From assembly GCA_031292565.1 (NCBI GenBank), contig JARLGW010000005.1, positions 1-64,000 of the forward strand: a stretch of DNA of 64,000 bases. Reading direction: 5' to 3'. This stretch comes from Paludibacteraceae bacterium (GTDB taxonomy: Bacteria; Bacteroidota; Bacteroidia; Bacteroidales; Paludibacteraceae). The translations under genes and the position numbers were made by a program. Shown piece after piece: positions 26,706 through 35,482 of the stretch (positions within the stretch are counted from its first letter, which is position 1; each line of letters starts with the position of its first letter). The notes beneath the pieces are model-generated. The model saw only the letters and a list, made by a program, of their open reading frames with translations, ran no database searches and had not been told where the DNA came from.

Positions 26706-27614
26706 TTAATTATTAATTTTCCATTTTTTCACATACCATGCCGGTCTGTAATACTTGTGGAATATATACTGCTTGTTTTCCACCACATTTTTAAATTCTT
26801 CCGACTGAACTACTTCTACAAAATCTTTAGCCCATTGAGCGTTTAAATCAGCTGTTCGTACAGCAAAAATGATTAGATAGTAATCATCCGTATTTACTTC
26901 TTTCACTATACAGGAATCAAAAATATCGGCATAAATGGCTTCGGCACCAGATACCAACCCAAAGGCCACACTTTCCAACGATCGGGATACCTGCGGGCCT
27001 TCTATTGGGCGAATATCCAAACCATACGGATTTGATACAATATCTTTATCAGTAGCAAAGCGTTTATCAGGCCCTGCTTTTAATTTTATCAGGCCTAAGT
27101 TTTCAAGGAAAATTAATGAACGGGATAAGTTAGAGGGGTCGTTAGGCACAGATACTTTATCTCCTTTTTTTATTTCCTTTTTGAGCTCTTCCAGATTCTT
27201 TGCTTTTAGATTTTTGGAATAAATACCATATATTGCACTTGGAATGGTAATAAGTGGCGATAAATTCTGCTTGTCTCTACTTTCGGAAAAATCAAGAGCT
27301 CCTTTATGCTGACCTACATTAATATCTACTTCTTTGGTGCCCACTAATGAATTAAATGTTCGCAGATCGGTCAACGTCCGTTCCACTATCTTATACCCTT
27401 TTTTTTCTAATCCGGGTTTAATACCTTTCTCAAAAAGTTCAGTATATGTTGGGTTTTGAGGGAGCCCTACTACAATGGTTTTAGCATCTCTCTTTATTAC
27501 TTTGGTTTGTTTGTCCTGTTTTTTATTGCAAGCTCCCAAGGAAAGGAGTAGAACAAAGGCCAACATCCATGAAAGCTTTTGTTTGTCCGTATGAAATCTA
27601 TGTTTAATGTTCAT
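26706..27614 (-). CDS. metQ: MetQ/NlpA-family substrate-binding lipoprotein (copy 3, next to metN)
   Basis: 302 residues. Lipobox LSLGAC (Cys 29) follows a short signal peptide. The NlpA lipoprotein fold is evident: the EKKGYKIVE strand after an EKGIKPGLEKKG helix, TKEVDINVGQHKGALDF, PSAIYGIYSKNLKA, VSVPNDPSNLSRSL, and NPYGLDIRPIEG. It delivers ligand to MetNI. This copy and copy 2 (27635-28528) are close paralogs; copy 1 is more divergent. Confidence 0.92.
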   Translation of the reverse strand: MNIKHRFHTDKQKLSWMLAFVLLLSLGACNKKQDKQTKVIKRDAKTIVVGLPQNPTYTELFEKGIKPGLEKKGYKIVERTLTDLRTFNSLVGTKEVDINVGQHKGALDFSESRDKQNLSPLITIPSAIYGIYSKNLKAKNLEELKKEIKKGDKVSVPNDPSNLSRSLIFLENLGLIKLKAGPDKRFATDKDIVSNPYGLDIRPIEGPQVSRSLESVAFGLVSGAEAIYADIFDSCIVKEVNTDDYYLIIFAVRTADLNAQWAKDFVEVVQSEEFKNVVENKQYIFHKYYRPAWYVKKWKINN

Positions 27615-27634
27615 GGTGTTCTAGCTGAATTTAG

Positions 27635-28528
27635 TTAATTATTAATTCCCCATTTCTTCACATACCAATCGGGCTTGTAATATTTGTGGAAAAGATATTG
27701 CTTGTCTTCCACCACATTTTTAAATTCTTCCGATTGAACTACTGCTACAAAATCTTTAGCCCATTGAGTATTCAAATCTGCTGTGCGCACGGCAAAAATG
27801 ATTATATAGTAATTGCTGTCAATTTTCTCTTTTACAATACACGAATTATAGATGCCTGCATAAATGGCTTCGGCTCCCGATATTAAACCTATAGTTACAC
27901 TCCCAAGCGAACGAGCTATTTGAGCCGATTCAATAACCCGGAAATCTAACCCATACGGGTTTTGTATAATATCTTTATCCGAGGCAAATCGTTTATCAAC
28001 GCCTTCTCTTAGTTTTATCAAGTTAATATTTTCGAGAAAGATTAACGAGCGAGCTAAATTTGCCGGGTCGTTGGGCAATGCCACAATATCACCTTTTTTA
28101 AGCTCTTTCTTTAGTTCTTCCAAATTCTTAGCTTTCAAATTCTTGGAATAGATACCGTAAATAGCACTCGGTATGGTAATAAACGATGATACATTTTGTT
28201 TATCGCAGCTCTCGGTATAGTCCAGATAAGCTTTGTGCTGACCCACGTTAATATCTACATTTTTTGAGCCCAGTACGGTATTCAACGTGCGGCTATCGCT
28301 TATTGTTTTTTCTATTATCTTATATCCCTTTTTTTCAAGAAAAGGCTTTACGGCTTTCCTGAACAAATCGGTATATGCCGGGTTGGGCGAAAGGCCTATA
28401 ACGATGGTTTTAGCATCGTGCTTTACCTCCTGCGCTTGCTTTGGCTGCTTCTTTCCGCAAGAAGCTGAAACGGTTAGTAATAAAATAGTTATTAGTGTCC
28501 ATAAAATTTCCTTTCTTCCTTTTTGCAT
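27635..28528 (-). CDS. metQ: MetQ/NlpA-family substrate-binding lipoprotein (copy 2)
   Basis: 297 residues with lipobox TVSASC (Cys 24). Throughout the mature protein it is nearly colinear with copy 3 (the same VGQHKAYLDY, PSAIYGIYSKNLKAKNLEEL and NPYGLDFR blocks), so it arose by recent tandem duplication. Differences cluster around the early strand region and around positions 120-210, which could alter ligand preference or affinity. It is separated from copy 3 by 20 bp and shares the operon with metNI. Confidence 0.92.
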   Translation of the reverse strand: MQKGRKEILWTLITILLLTVSASCGKKQPKQAQEVKHDAKTIVIGLSPNPAYTDLFRKAVKPFLEKKGYKIIEKTISDSRTLNTVLGSKNVDINVGQHKAYLDYTESCDKQNVSSFITIPSAIYGIYSKNLKAKNLEELKKELKKGDIVALPNDPANLARSLIFLENINLIKLREGVDKRFASDKDIIQNPYGLDFRVIESAQIARSLGSVTIGLISGAEAIYAGIYNSCIVKEKIDSNYYIIIFAVRTADLNTQWAKDFVAVVQSEEFKNVVEDKQYLFHKYYKPDWYVKKWGINN

Positions 28529-28540
28529 ATAAAATGTAAA

Positions 28541-29425
28541 TTAGTGATTCTGCCATTGCTTTCGGTACCAGTCGGGACGCTGAAATAGCTTGTATTGATT
28601 GTTTGGATTCTCGATAATGTTTCTAAACTCTTCCGATTTTACAATTGAAACTACATCTTTAACCCATTGCGAATTCAAATCTGCTTTTCTGATGGCAATC
28701 GTATTTATATTTTCTTGTTCCAATGTTTCGAGAGCAAGAGCGGTAGGGAAAATATGAAAGTCAATGGCTATACTGCCCCAAATGGCCGCTACAGATACAT
28801 CTTGCAACGAACGTGGCAACTGAGCCGAATTAAGTGCTTTGATAACAAGTCCGTAAGGATTTTCCACAATGTCTTTTTCGGTATAAGAACTTTTATCCAC
28901 GTCTTTCCTCAATTTTATGAGTCCGGTTTGTTCCAAAAAGACTAACGAACGGGGCAAGTTGGTAGGGTCGTCACACAGGGTGAGTACATCCCCCTTTTTC
29001 AATTGTTTTTTTAGTTCGTCCAGATTTTTTGCCTTTAGCTTTTTAGTATAAAGACCCATAGGGGCGGTGGGTACTGAAATTAAAGGATATATATCCGAAT
29101 TCGTGTGTTTTGCTTCGAAAAGCATCGCTCTTGTATGTCCCGTTAGCATTCCGTCTATTTCTTTAGTATTCAATGCTTTGTATGGTGTGTATGAGTCGTT
29201 GAATACCACTATTTTCACCGTGTATCCTTTTTTCTCCAAAGCAGGCTGGATCGCCTTTCTGAACAGTTCTTCGTAAGGGCCGGGTACAAATCCGAAAACC
29301 AAACTTTTTTTATCTGCTGCTTCCGTGGTATTGGTCTTCTTGCATCCATTGAGGGATAAAGCCGTAAGGATAAGAATGAACAAGACTACGGCTTTTGCAA
29401 TAACGATTTGATATTTCCTTTTCAT
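28541..29425 (-). CDS. metQ: MetQ/NlpA-family substrate-binding lipoprotein (copy 1, divergent)
   Basis: 294 residues with lipobox LSLNGC (Cys 28). The NlpA family blocks are recognisable but changed: GMLTGHTRAMLFEA replaces the NVGQHKAYLD ligand-site block of copies 2 and 3, and VSVAAIWGSIAIDFH replaces the VTIGLISGAEAIYA block. The ligand pocket is therefore probably different from that of the other two copies, for example a methionine derivative or another sulfur compound. It precedes copy 2 by 12 bp. Confidence 0.9.
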   Translation of the reverse strand: MKRKYQIVIAKAVVLFILILTALSLNGCKKTNTTEAADKKSLVFGFVPGPYEELFRKAIQPALEKKGYTVKIVVFNDSYTPYKALNTKEIDGMLTGHTRAMLFEAKHTNSDIYPLISVPTAPMGLYTKKLKAKNLDELKKQLKKGDVLTLCDDPTNLPRSLVFLEQTGLIKLRKDVDKSSYTEKDIVENPYGLVIKALNSAQLPRSLQDVSVAAIWGSIAIDFHIFPTALALETLEQENINTIAIRKADLNSQWVKDVVSIVKSEEFRNIIENPNNQYKLFQRPDWYRKQWQNH

Positions 29426-29471
29426 ACAATATACTTGTTTGTTTCAACATTAAGGATACTTGTTGCTTTGG

Positions 29472-29609
29472 CTAATGACACTTAATCGTGTCCGATTTTG
29501 TGGTGGTGTTTGTCGTATTTTTATCAGCGTCATCAGAACAAGCCGTAAATAACATGAATGCAGCTATAATGATTACTGATAACAGGTTGTAAAACTTAAC
29601 TTTTTTCAT
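29472..29609 (-). CDS. Small (45-residue) lipoprotein between metY and metQ
   Basis: ATG at 29609, TAG at 29472. The first 23 residues are a signal peptide with lipobox LFTAC (Cys 24), followed by an Asp/Asn/Thr-rich linker and a C-terminus ending in IKCH. The bacterial lipoprotein layout, same strand and position inside the operon (47 bp after metY, 46 bp before metQ) support a real gene too short for standard calling. The terminal Cys-His could bind metal or form a disulfide. Function unknown. Confidence 0.6.
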   Translation of the reverse strand: MKKVKFYNLLSVIIIAAFMLFTACSDDADKNTTNTTTKSDTIKCH

Positions 29610-29656
29610 ATTATTCAGGTATTAAATTTGACACCTATTTTTTTACTTTATTCCCG

Positions 29657-30940
29657 CTACAACGTATCAAGCACCTGTTTCAAATCATTTATCAGGTCGT
29701 CGGCATATTCCAATCCGATGGACAGACGAATGATGCCCGATTCAAGATGTACCGCGAGTTGTTCTTCTCCCGTTAGTTCCCGATGCGTTGTGTTGGCCGG
29801 ATCTATTATTAAAGACCGAGCATCACCTATATTGGCCTGATATGAAAACAACTGCAAGGCTTCAATAAATTTGTCGGTTGTAGCTTTGTCGCCTTTAAGT
29901 TTGATAGCAAATACGCCTCCGGCTCCTTTCTGGAAATATTTATTGTACAACGCGAGTTGTCCATTGGATTCTAATGCCGGATGGCTTACCCATTCCACCT
30001 TTGGATGGCTGTTTAAAAACAGGGCTATTTTCAAGGCCGAATCGCTTTGCTTTTGCACCCTTTCGCTCAACGTTTCGATGCCTAACAGCAAAAGGTAGGC
30101 ACTAAACGGACTTAAAGCTGCACCGAGCAAACGGCAATAGTTTATTTTTACCCTGAATGTAAATGGACTGCTTGGAAAGACTTCCAACGCACTACGATTT
30201 CCTAAAGGATAAATTTTTTCGCTGAACTGTGGATGACGGCCGGACGACCAATCAAATTTTCCCGATTCAAGTATAAGTCCACCCAACACGGTACCTTGAC
30301 CGCTAAGTGCTTTTGTGGCGGAGTAAACAACCACATCGGCTCCGAATTTGAATGGATTTAGCAAGTAGGGTGTTGCCAATGTATTGTCAACTATCAAGGG
30401 TAATCCATGCTCGTGAGCCAAATCGGCCAATGCCTGAATGTCGGCTATCGTATTGAGCGGATTACTAATGGATTCAATAAAGATTGCTTTGGTGTCGTCC
30501 TTTATCAGGCTACGAATCAGGCTCAGGTTATTTATTTCATTTACAATGTCAACTTGTACACCCAATTTCGGGTATAGCCTTTTGTACGCATCATAGGTTC
30601 CACCATACACTTCGGCAGCTACAATAACGCTACCACCTTCGCCTACATTAAGCAACGCATACGAAACAGCCGCCATGCCCGAAGCCACTGCCACCGCGGC
30701 GGTAGCTCCTTCTAGCTGGGCTACTCGCGATTCCAGGGCTGCTATCGTAGGGTTTTGTAATCGTGAATACAGATACCCTGGTTCTTCTTGATTCAATATC
30801 CGTTGAGCATGCTCAACGGTATATAAATCGAAAGCCGCCGTTTGGTAAATAGGCACTTGTGTAGCCCCATTATGTTCAGACGAATTATATCCGGCTCGAA
30901 TTTTCAGCGTATCAAAGTGATAATTATTATTGTTACTCAT
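29657..30940 (-). CDS. metY: O-acetylhomoserine sulfhydrylase / O-acetylhomoserine aminocarboxypropyltransferase (copy 1)
   Basis: 427 residues of the Cys/Met-metabolism PLP family. The PLP Lys lies in VVYSATKALSGQGTVLGG (about 207), with the usual family blocks YGGTYDAYKRL, IESISNPLNTIADI, VDNTLATPYLLNPFK and GDARSLIIDPANTTH. The last, together with overall length above 420, fits the OAH sulfhydrylase branch rather than cystathionine synthases. The enzyme joins sulfide to O-acetylhomoserine to give homocysteine or, with methanethiol, gives methionine directly. It immediately follows the nitrogenase-like genes in the same direction, separated by a 16-bp hairpin (30956-30993). Confidence 0.92.
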   Translation of the reverse strand: MSNNNNYHFDTLKIRAGYNSSEHNGATQVPIYQTAAFDLYTVEHAQRILNQEEPGYLYSRLQNPTIAALESRVAQLEGATAAVAVASGMAAVSYALLNVGEGGSVIVAAEVYGGTYDAYKRLYPKLGVQVDIVNEINNLSLIRSLIKDDTKAIFIESISNPLNTIADIQALADLAHEHGLPLIVDNTLATPYLLNPFKFGADVVVYSATKALSGQGTVLGGLILESGKFDWSSGRHPQFSEKIYPLGNRSALEVFPSSPFTFRVKINYCRLLGAALSPFSAYLLLLGIETLSERVQKQSDSALKIALFLNSHPKVEWVSHPALESNGQLALYNKYFQKGAGGVFAIKLKGDKATTDKFIEALQLFSYQANIGDARSLIIDPANTTHRELTGEEQLAVHLESGIIRLSIGLEYADDLINDLKQVLDTL

Positions 30941-30955
30941 TTTTTCTAATTATAC

Positions 30956-30993
30956 GGGTATTTGAAAAGCCTCTATTGGCTTTTCAAATACCC
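30956..30993 (-). promoter_or_regulatory. Long intercistronic stem-loop between NifK-like gene and metY
   Basis: GGGTATTTGAAAAGCC (30956-30971) pairs perfectly with GGCTTTTCAAATACCC (30978-30993), a 16-bp stem with a 6-nt loop. The minus strand lacks a U-run after it, so partial termination is possible but mRNA processing or stabilisation of the nif-like segment is more likely. Confidence 0.65.
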
Positions 30994-31018
30994 AGTACTT
31001 ATATAAAGAACCTAATTT

Positions 31019-32320
31019 CTAATTGAATTTTTGGAATACGCTTGTATATAAATCTTCAAGCAATTTTAATCCTCCGTGGTATCCCACATAGGAACTGTGA
31101 ATAACTACTCGTTCGGCGTAAGGTGTGCTTACGCATAAAAAGGTTCCGTTTAGTTTGCTGGCCAGTTTCTTTTCATAAATACTACCCAATATCAGCGGTG
31201 TTCCGGCATAGTCGTCATTCTCTATCTGTTGATGTATTTGATAACCATCGTTGGAGAACACGACTTCGGCTTCAATTTCGTAGTTAAATTCTTTGAAATA
31301 TTGTCTTATCCGGTCATAATGTTCTTCCGGCACACCCTCGGTTATGTATTGCTTGCTTGGCACCAGCCCCATGTCGTTTACAAAGAAACGGGATAAGGAC
31401 AAGGCATAATCGGCGGAGGCTACCGTAGAGAACATTTTTGAACTAGCTCGGTTTTCGAAAAAGAAAGAGCAAGATCTTTCTATATAGTAATAGTATTCTT
31501 TTTCTTTCCGGGTTATCAACTCTTCCACCAAATTGCTATCTACATTAAACTCTTTGCCCACGGTTCTTAAAAAGAGTGATGTTTCGTGTGCTCCGATAGG
31601 TAATGTGGGATAATGCAAATAAGGAGTGCCGAATTTTTCTTTCAGGTTCTTTACATTTCCTAGTCCAACCCAAGGGGCTACTAACAGGTTATATTTTGCT
31701 CTTGGCACCAGGTTGATGTTGTCAATGCCCCGGTATTCTCCAAAGATGCAATTAGGAGTTAATCCTAGTTCACGAATAAGATTCTCCAATTCGCGGAAGT
31801 TACCAACCCAATGTGGATCGTATGAAGGCACCGGACCCCAGATGTTTACCAGGCCTTTTATTTTTTCGCCGAAATATCTTTTAGACAGATATTGGTCTAT
31901 TATGGCATCAACAACCCATTCATGCCCTTCTATATTTGTTCCTTTAAAACCGGCAGTCGGTACAGAAAGAACAGGTTTTTCTGAATCCTTAAAAGTACCT
32001 ACCACGTTATCAATATCATCACCTACAATTTCGGTAGTACAACCCGATAGCACAATGAAGATGTCGCCATCCATCACCTTCAATGAGTTTTCAATAACGT
32101 CGTGAAGTTTTTCTTCTCCACCAAATACTACCTCTGTTTCTCCGACATTTGTACAGGGTACGGTTTGGGTTCCAAGGTAGCCCGAACGGCCTCCGATTGA
32201 AACTTTTGCGGTACAGCCAGGCCCTGCATGCACAACAGGAATGGCTTTGTATATTGCTTCCACTGTTTGTAATGCACCTAACGCACATACATATCTCGGT
32301 TCATCTAATATTTTTGTCAT
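31019..32320 (-). CDS. Nitrogenase component 1-like protein, NifK/NifN (MarK)-type beta subunit
   Basis: 433 residues, shorter than NifK (about 520) and lacking its N-terminal extension. All three positions of the beta-side P-cluster ligands are present: Cys12 (RYVCALGA), Cys36 (HAGPGCTAKV) and Cys94 (LSGCTTEIVGDD), matching NifK Cys70/95/153 in spacing. The FGGEEKL and PTAGFKGTN blocks are conserved in the family. It is the only K/N-type gene for three D-type partners (32374-36955). Expected role: beta subunit carrying half of a P-cluster-like [8Fe-7S] centre that passes electrons from the NifH-like protein to the active site. The closest described function I know is methylthio-alkane reductase. 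Confidence 0.85.
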   Translation of the reverse strand: MTKILDEPRYVCALGALQTVEAIYKAIPVVHAGPGCTAKVSIGGRSGYLGTQTVPCTNVGETEVVFGGEEKLHDVIENSLKVMDGDIFIVLSGCTTEIVGDDIDNVVGTFKDSEKPVLSVPTAGFKGTNIEGHEWVVDAIIDQYLSKRYFGEKIKGLVNIWGPVPSYDPHWVGNFRELENLIRELGLTPNCIFGEYRGIDNINLVPRAKYNLLVAPWVGLGNVKNLKEKFGTPYLHYPTLPIGAHETSLFLRTVGKEFNVDSNLVEELITRKEKEYYYYIERSCSFFFENRASSKMFSTVASADYALSLSRFFVNDMGLVPSKQYITEGVPEEHYDRIRQYFKEFNYEIEAEVVFSNDGYQIHQQIENDDYAGTPLILGSIYEKKLASKLNGTFLCVSTPYAERVVIHSSYVGYHGGLKLLEDLYTSVFQKFN

Positions 32321-32373
32321 AATCTCTTTGTGTTGAAAATTTATTAAATTAATATATTAATAAGGTTAGTTAA

Positions 32374-33849
32374 TTAATCTACAAAAAAGGCATCAGCAGG
32401 TTGATGATACCACCATTCGTTGTAAGGTAATTTTACATGTTTTGCCAGGTTGTCGGTAAAACTTTTGTTTGTTACCGTGTAATACAAAGCCTTGGCAAAA
32501 CGCAGGGTACCTACATACCCAAAAGAGGTATATTCATCACGCACATTGTAAGCAGGGATACCAAGCTTCATCGACCAAACAATCATTCCCGCTGGATGTC
32601 TTGTTATAAAAACATCAGGATTCAGCTTCTTCAAAATGTTTACAAACTCATAGTTTTGTAAGTCATTTACCGAGAAGGTGTAATCGTTTTCCGCGTTATC
32701 CATTTGGTACTGTAGTGCATGAGGTACAGTTCCGTCGTCATACAAGTCGTCCATGTGCCAGGAGGTAACATGCTCAACCACCATACCGAATTCCTGCAAA
32801 ATGCGGGCATAGTTTTGCGAGTAACTTGGCCCCATGGCTATCATGGCGCGTTTGCCTTTTAGTTTCTTCGTGAATTCTTCTATCTGAGGTAAGTATATTC
32901 TTCTTTCTTCGGCTAGATATGCTTTTACCTCTTCTTCTTTTCCTAATTCTTTGGCCAGTTTTAACGCCCAATCTTCATAGCCCTTAATTCCGTGTGGCTG
33001 TAATGATCGGATAAACGGAACGCCAAATTCCTGTTCCAATCCATTGCCAAGGTATGAACTCAACGTACCGCAGGTACTAACTGTTGCTACTGCTTCTGAC
33101 AAGTGTTCCAACTCTTCTATGGTAGATGTGCTCAATAGAAACGTGGGTTCTACCCCCATCACGGCCAACAGGCGGGTGACATCGGCTCTTGAGTTCCATG
33201 AAGTTCCTCCGGCAAAATTGATTACGTTTACCTTGTTGGTTTTCTTCTGTGCCGGCTTCACAATGTATTTCAGCACAGCATGAAAGGCGGCATCGAAACC
33301 GCTTGCCCATATTTGGGTTTTGAATCCTTCGCAATGCACGGGTGCTATCGGCACGGGAACGATATCTTTTAAGTCGTCTATTACACTTTCCATGTCCTCA
33401 CCAATAACTCCACTCACACACGAGGCAGCCACAAAGATGGCTTTGGGTTTGTAGCGGTTATAGGTTTCTACAATTACATCTTTCAAATTCTCGATGGCTC
33501 CGAAAACGGTATCGGATTCCTGCATATCCGTACAGGTATAGGCGGAATGTTCTTTCGGTTTTTTGCCTACGGCTTTAACCAGCAAATCATTCATAAAAGC
33601 TCCCATGGCAATGGCTGCACAACCCGAAGGGCCATGCTGTACAATAGCTGCATCGTAAATGCTGAACAACTGACCTATAGCACACATATTGTTACACATG
33701 GACGATTGACTGAAGCATCTCTTTTTATCACCACAACCAGCGCAACCTGATTTCTCCGCAAAGTCTTTAATGGAGCCGTTATAAGCGGTAATAGAACCTA
33801 ATCTATTTTCGCGTACAGCTACTTCATTGTTTTTTAAATTAATTTTCAT
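32374..33849 (-). CDS. Nitrogenase component 1-like protein, NifD/E (MarD)-type alpha subunit, copy 1
   Basis: 491 residues. Cluster ligands by hand alignment to NifD: Cys52, Cys77 (HGPSGCAA) and Cys144 (SCVSGVIGED) for the P-cluster side, and Cys260 (VSTCGTLSSY) for the active-site cofactor (NifD Cys275). After the conserved CEGF block the positions of NifD Gln191 and His195 are Trp181 and Phe185, and the His442 position is Arg (YNVRDEY). N2 reduction is therefore unlikely. An extra N-terminal Cys set (Cys36, 39, 45, 56) is not in NifD. It lies 53 bp upstream of the single NifK-like gene and is probably its preferred partner, though this is untested. Confidence 0.85.
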   Translation of the reverse strand: MKINLKNNEVAVRENRLGSITAYNGSIKDFAEKSGCAGCGDKKRCFSQSSMCNNMCAIGQLFSIYDAAIVQHGPSGCAAIAMGAFMNDLLVKAVGKKPKEHSAYTCTDMQESDTVFGAIENLKDVIVETYNRYKPKAIFVAASCVSGVIGEDMESVIDDLKDIVPVPIAPVHCEGFKTQIWASGFDAAFHAVLKYIVKPAQKKTNKVNVINFAGGTSWNSRADVTRLLAVMGVEPTFLLSTSTIEELEHLSEAVATVSTCGTLSSYLGNGLEQEFGVPFIRSLQPHGIKGYEDWALKLAKELGKEEEVKAYLAEERRIYLPQIEEFTKKLKGKRAMIAMGPSYSQNYARILQEFGMVVEHVTSWHMDDLYDDGTVPHALQYQMDNAENDYTFSVNDLQNYEFVNILKKLNPDVFITRHPAGMIVWSMKLGIPAYNVRDEYTSFGYVGTLRFAKALYYTVTNKSFTDNLAKHVKLPYNEWWYHQPADAFFVD

Positions 33850-33982
33850 AAAGAGTTGTTATTGAAGAAGTTTATATTATTTTTTTCTGAATTTCATATA
33901 TAACGTATTACCTCTTGTAGTCCACCAGTATGTGTTGTTGCTTATAGGTCATTTTCTCATTCACACATTCAATGTTGGCAGA

Positions 33983-35461
33983 TTAATTGTCCACAAAAAA
34001 TGTTTCGGCAGGTTGTTGATACCACCATTCGTTGTACGGCATTTTTACGTGTTTGGAAATGCTATCCGTAAAGCTTCTGTTGGTTATCGTGTAGTACAAT
34101 GCTTTGACAAAACGTAGCGTCCCCTTGTATCCGAACGCGGTATATTCATCACGCACGTTGTAGGCAGGAATGCCTAACTTCATCGACCAAACTATCATGC
34201 CTGCAGGATGTCGGGTGACGAAAATATCTGGATTCACCCGTTTCAGGATGTTTACAAACTCGTAATTTTGCAATTCGTTAACCGAAAACTTATAATCCTG
34301 CTTCGAATTTTCTATTATGTATTTTAAAGCATCAGGCATAGAACCATCATCATACTTGTCGTCCATGTGCCAGGAGGTAACATGCTCAATCTGCATTCCG
34401 AATTCTTCCAAAATACGGGCATAGTTGTGTGAGTAACTTGGCCCCATGGCTATCATGGCACGTTTGCCTTTCAGTTTCTTGGCAAACTCATCTATTTGAG
34501 GTTGATAAATTTTCTTTTCTTCGGCAAGGAATTCTGTTACTTCTTTTTCTTTGTCGAGGATTTTGGCCAGTTTCAACGCCCAATCTTCGTACCCGATTAC
34601 ACCATGTGGTTGTAACGATCTTACGAATGGTACTCCGAACTCTTGTTCCAATCCGTTTCCGAAATAGGTACTTAATGCACCACAAGTGCTTATAGTGGCA
34701 CGTGCTTCTGACAGGTGTTGCAATTCTTCCACCGTGGCGGAATTCAAAATAAAGGTTGGCTCTACATCCATCACCTTAAACAGGCGAAGAACATCAGCCC
34801 TGGAGTTCCAGGATGTTCCTCCCGCAAAGTTCAGCACGTTCACCTTGTTGGTCTTCTTTTCAGCCGGTTTCACAATGTATTTCAGTATGGCGTGAAACGC
34901 GGCATCAAAGCCACTTGCCCATATCTGGGTTTTAAATCCTTCGCAATGAACCGGAGCAATGGGCACGGGAATTATATCTTTCAAGTCTTCAACAATGCTT
35001 TCCAAATCCTCGCCAATTACACCACTCACGCAGGATGAAGCTACAAATATTGCTTTGGGCTTATAGCGGTTGTAGGTTTCAATTATCACATCCTTAAGGT
35101 TGTCAATAGCTCCAAAAACAGTGTCCGATTCGCCCATATCCGAGCAGGTAAATCCGCTGTTTTCTCTCGGTTTTTTCCCTAGAGCCGTTACAAGCAAATC
35201 GTTGAGATAACTTGCCATAGCTATAGAGGCACACCCCGCGGGGCTATGTTCTACAATGGCTGCATCGTAGATGCTAAATAATTGGCCTATAGCACAACCA
35301 TTGTTACAAGCTGACGATTGGCTGAAACATCTTTTCTTTTCGTCACATCCACTGCAACCGCCTTGTTTGCCGAATTCCTTTATGGAACCGCTATAGGCAA
35401 CAATAGATCCCAAACGGTTTTCCCGAATAGGTACTTCGCTATTTTTTAAATTAATTCCCAT
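33983..35461 (-). CDS. Nitrogenase component 1-like protein, NifD/E (MarD)-type alpha subunit, copy 2
   Basis: 492 residues, colinear with copy 1 and its closest relative in the window. All cluster cysteines of copy 1 are kept (36, 39, 45, 52, 56, 77, 144 and the STCGALSTY active-site Cys), as are the Trp and Phe at the NifD Gln191/His195 positions and the Arg at the His442 position. Differences concentrate before Cys77 (EHSPAGCAS instead of QHGPSGCAA), around residues 80-105, and in the C-terminal half. The conservation of ligands argues that it is a functional subunit, perhaps for another substrate or condition, rather than a decaying duplicate. Confidence 0.85.
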   Translation of the reverse strand: MGINLKNSEVPIRENRLGSIVAYSGSIKEFGKQGGCSGCDEKKRCFSQSSACNNGCAIGQLFSIYDAAIVEHSPAGCASIAMASYLNDLLVTALGKKPRENSGFTCSDMGESDTVFGAIDNLKDVIIETYNRYKPKAIFVASSCVSGVIGEDLESIVEDLKDIIPVPIAPVHCEGFKTQIWASGFDAAFHAILKYIVKPAEKKTNKVNVLNFAGGTSWNSRADVLRLFKVMDVEPTFILNSATVEELQHLSEARATISTCGALSTYFGNGLEQEFGVPFVRSLQPHGVIGYEDWALKLAKILDKEKEVTEFLAEEKKIYQPQIDEFAKKLKGKRAMIAMGPSYSHNYARILEEFGMQIEHVTSWHMDDKYDDGSMPDALKYIIENSKQDYKFSVNELQNYEFVNILKRVNPDIFVTRHPAGMIVWSMKLGIPAYNVRDEYTAFGYKGTLRFVKALYYTITNRSFTDSISKHVKMPYNEWWYQQPAETFFVDN

Positions 35462-35482
35462 ATCGTTATTTTTTTATTTTTG

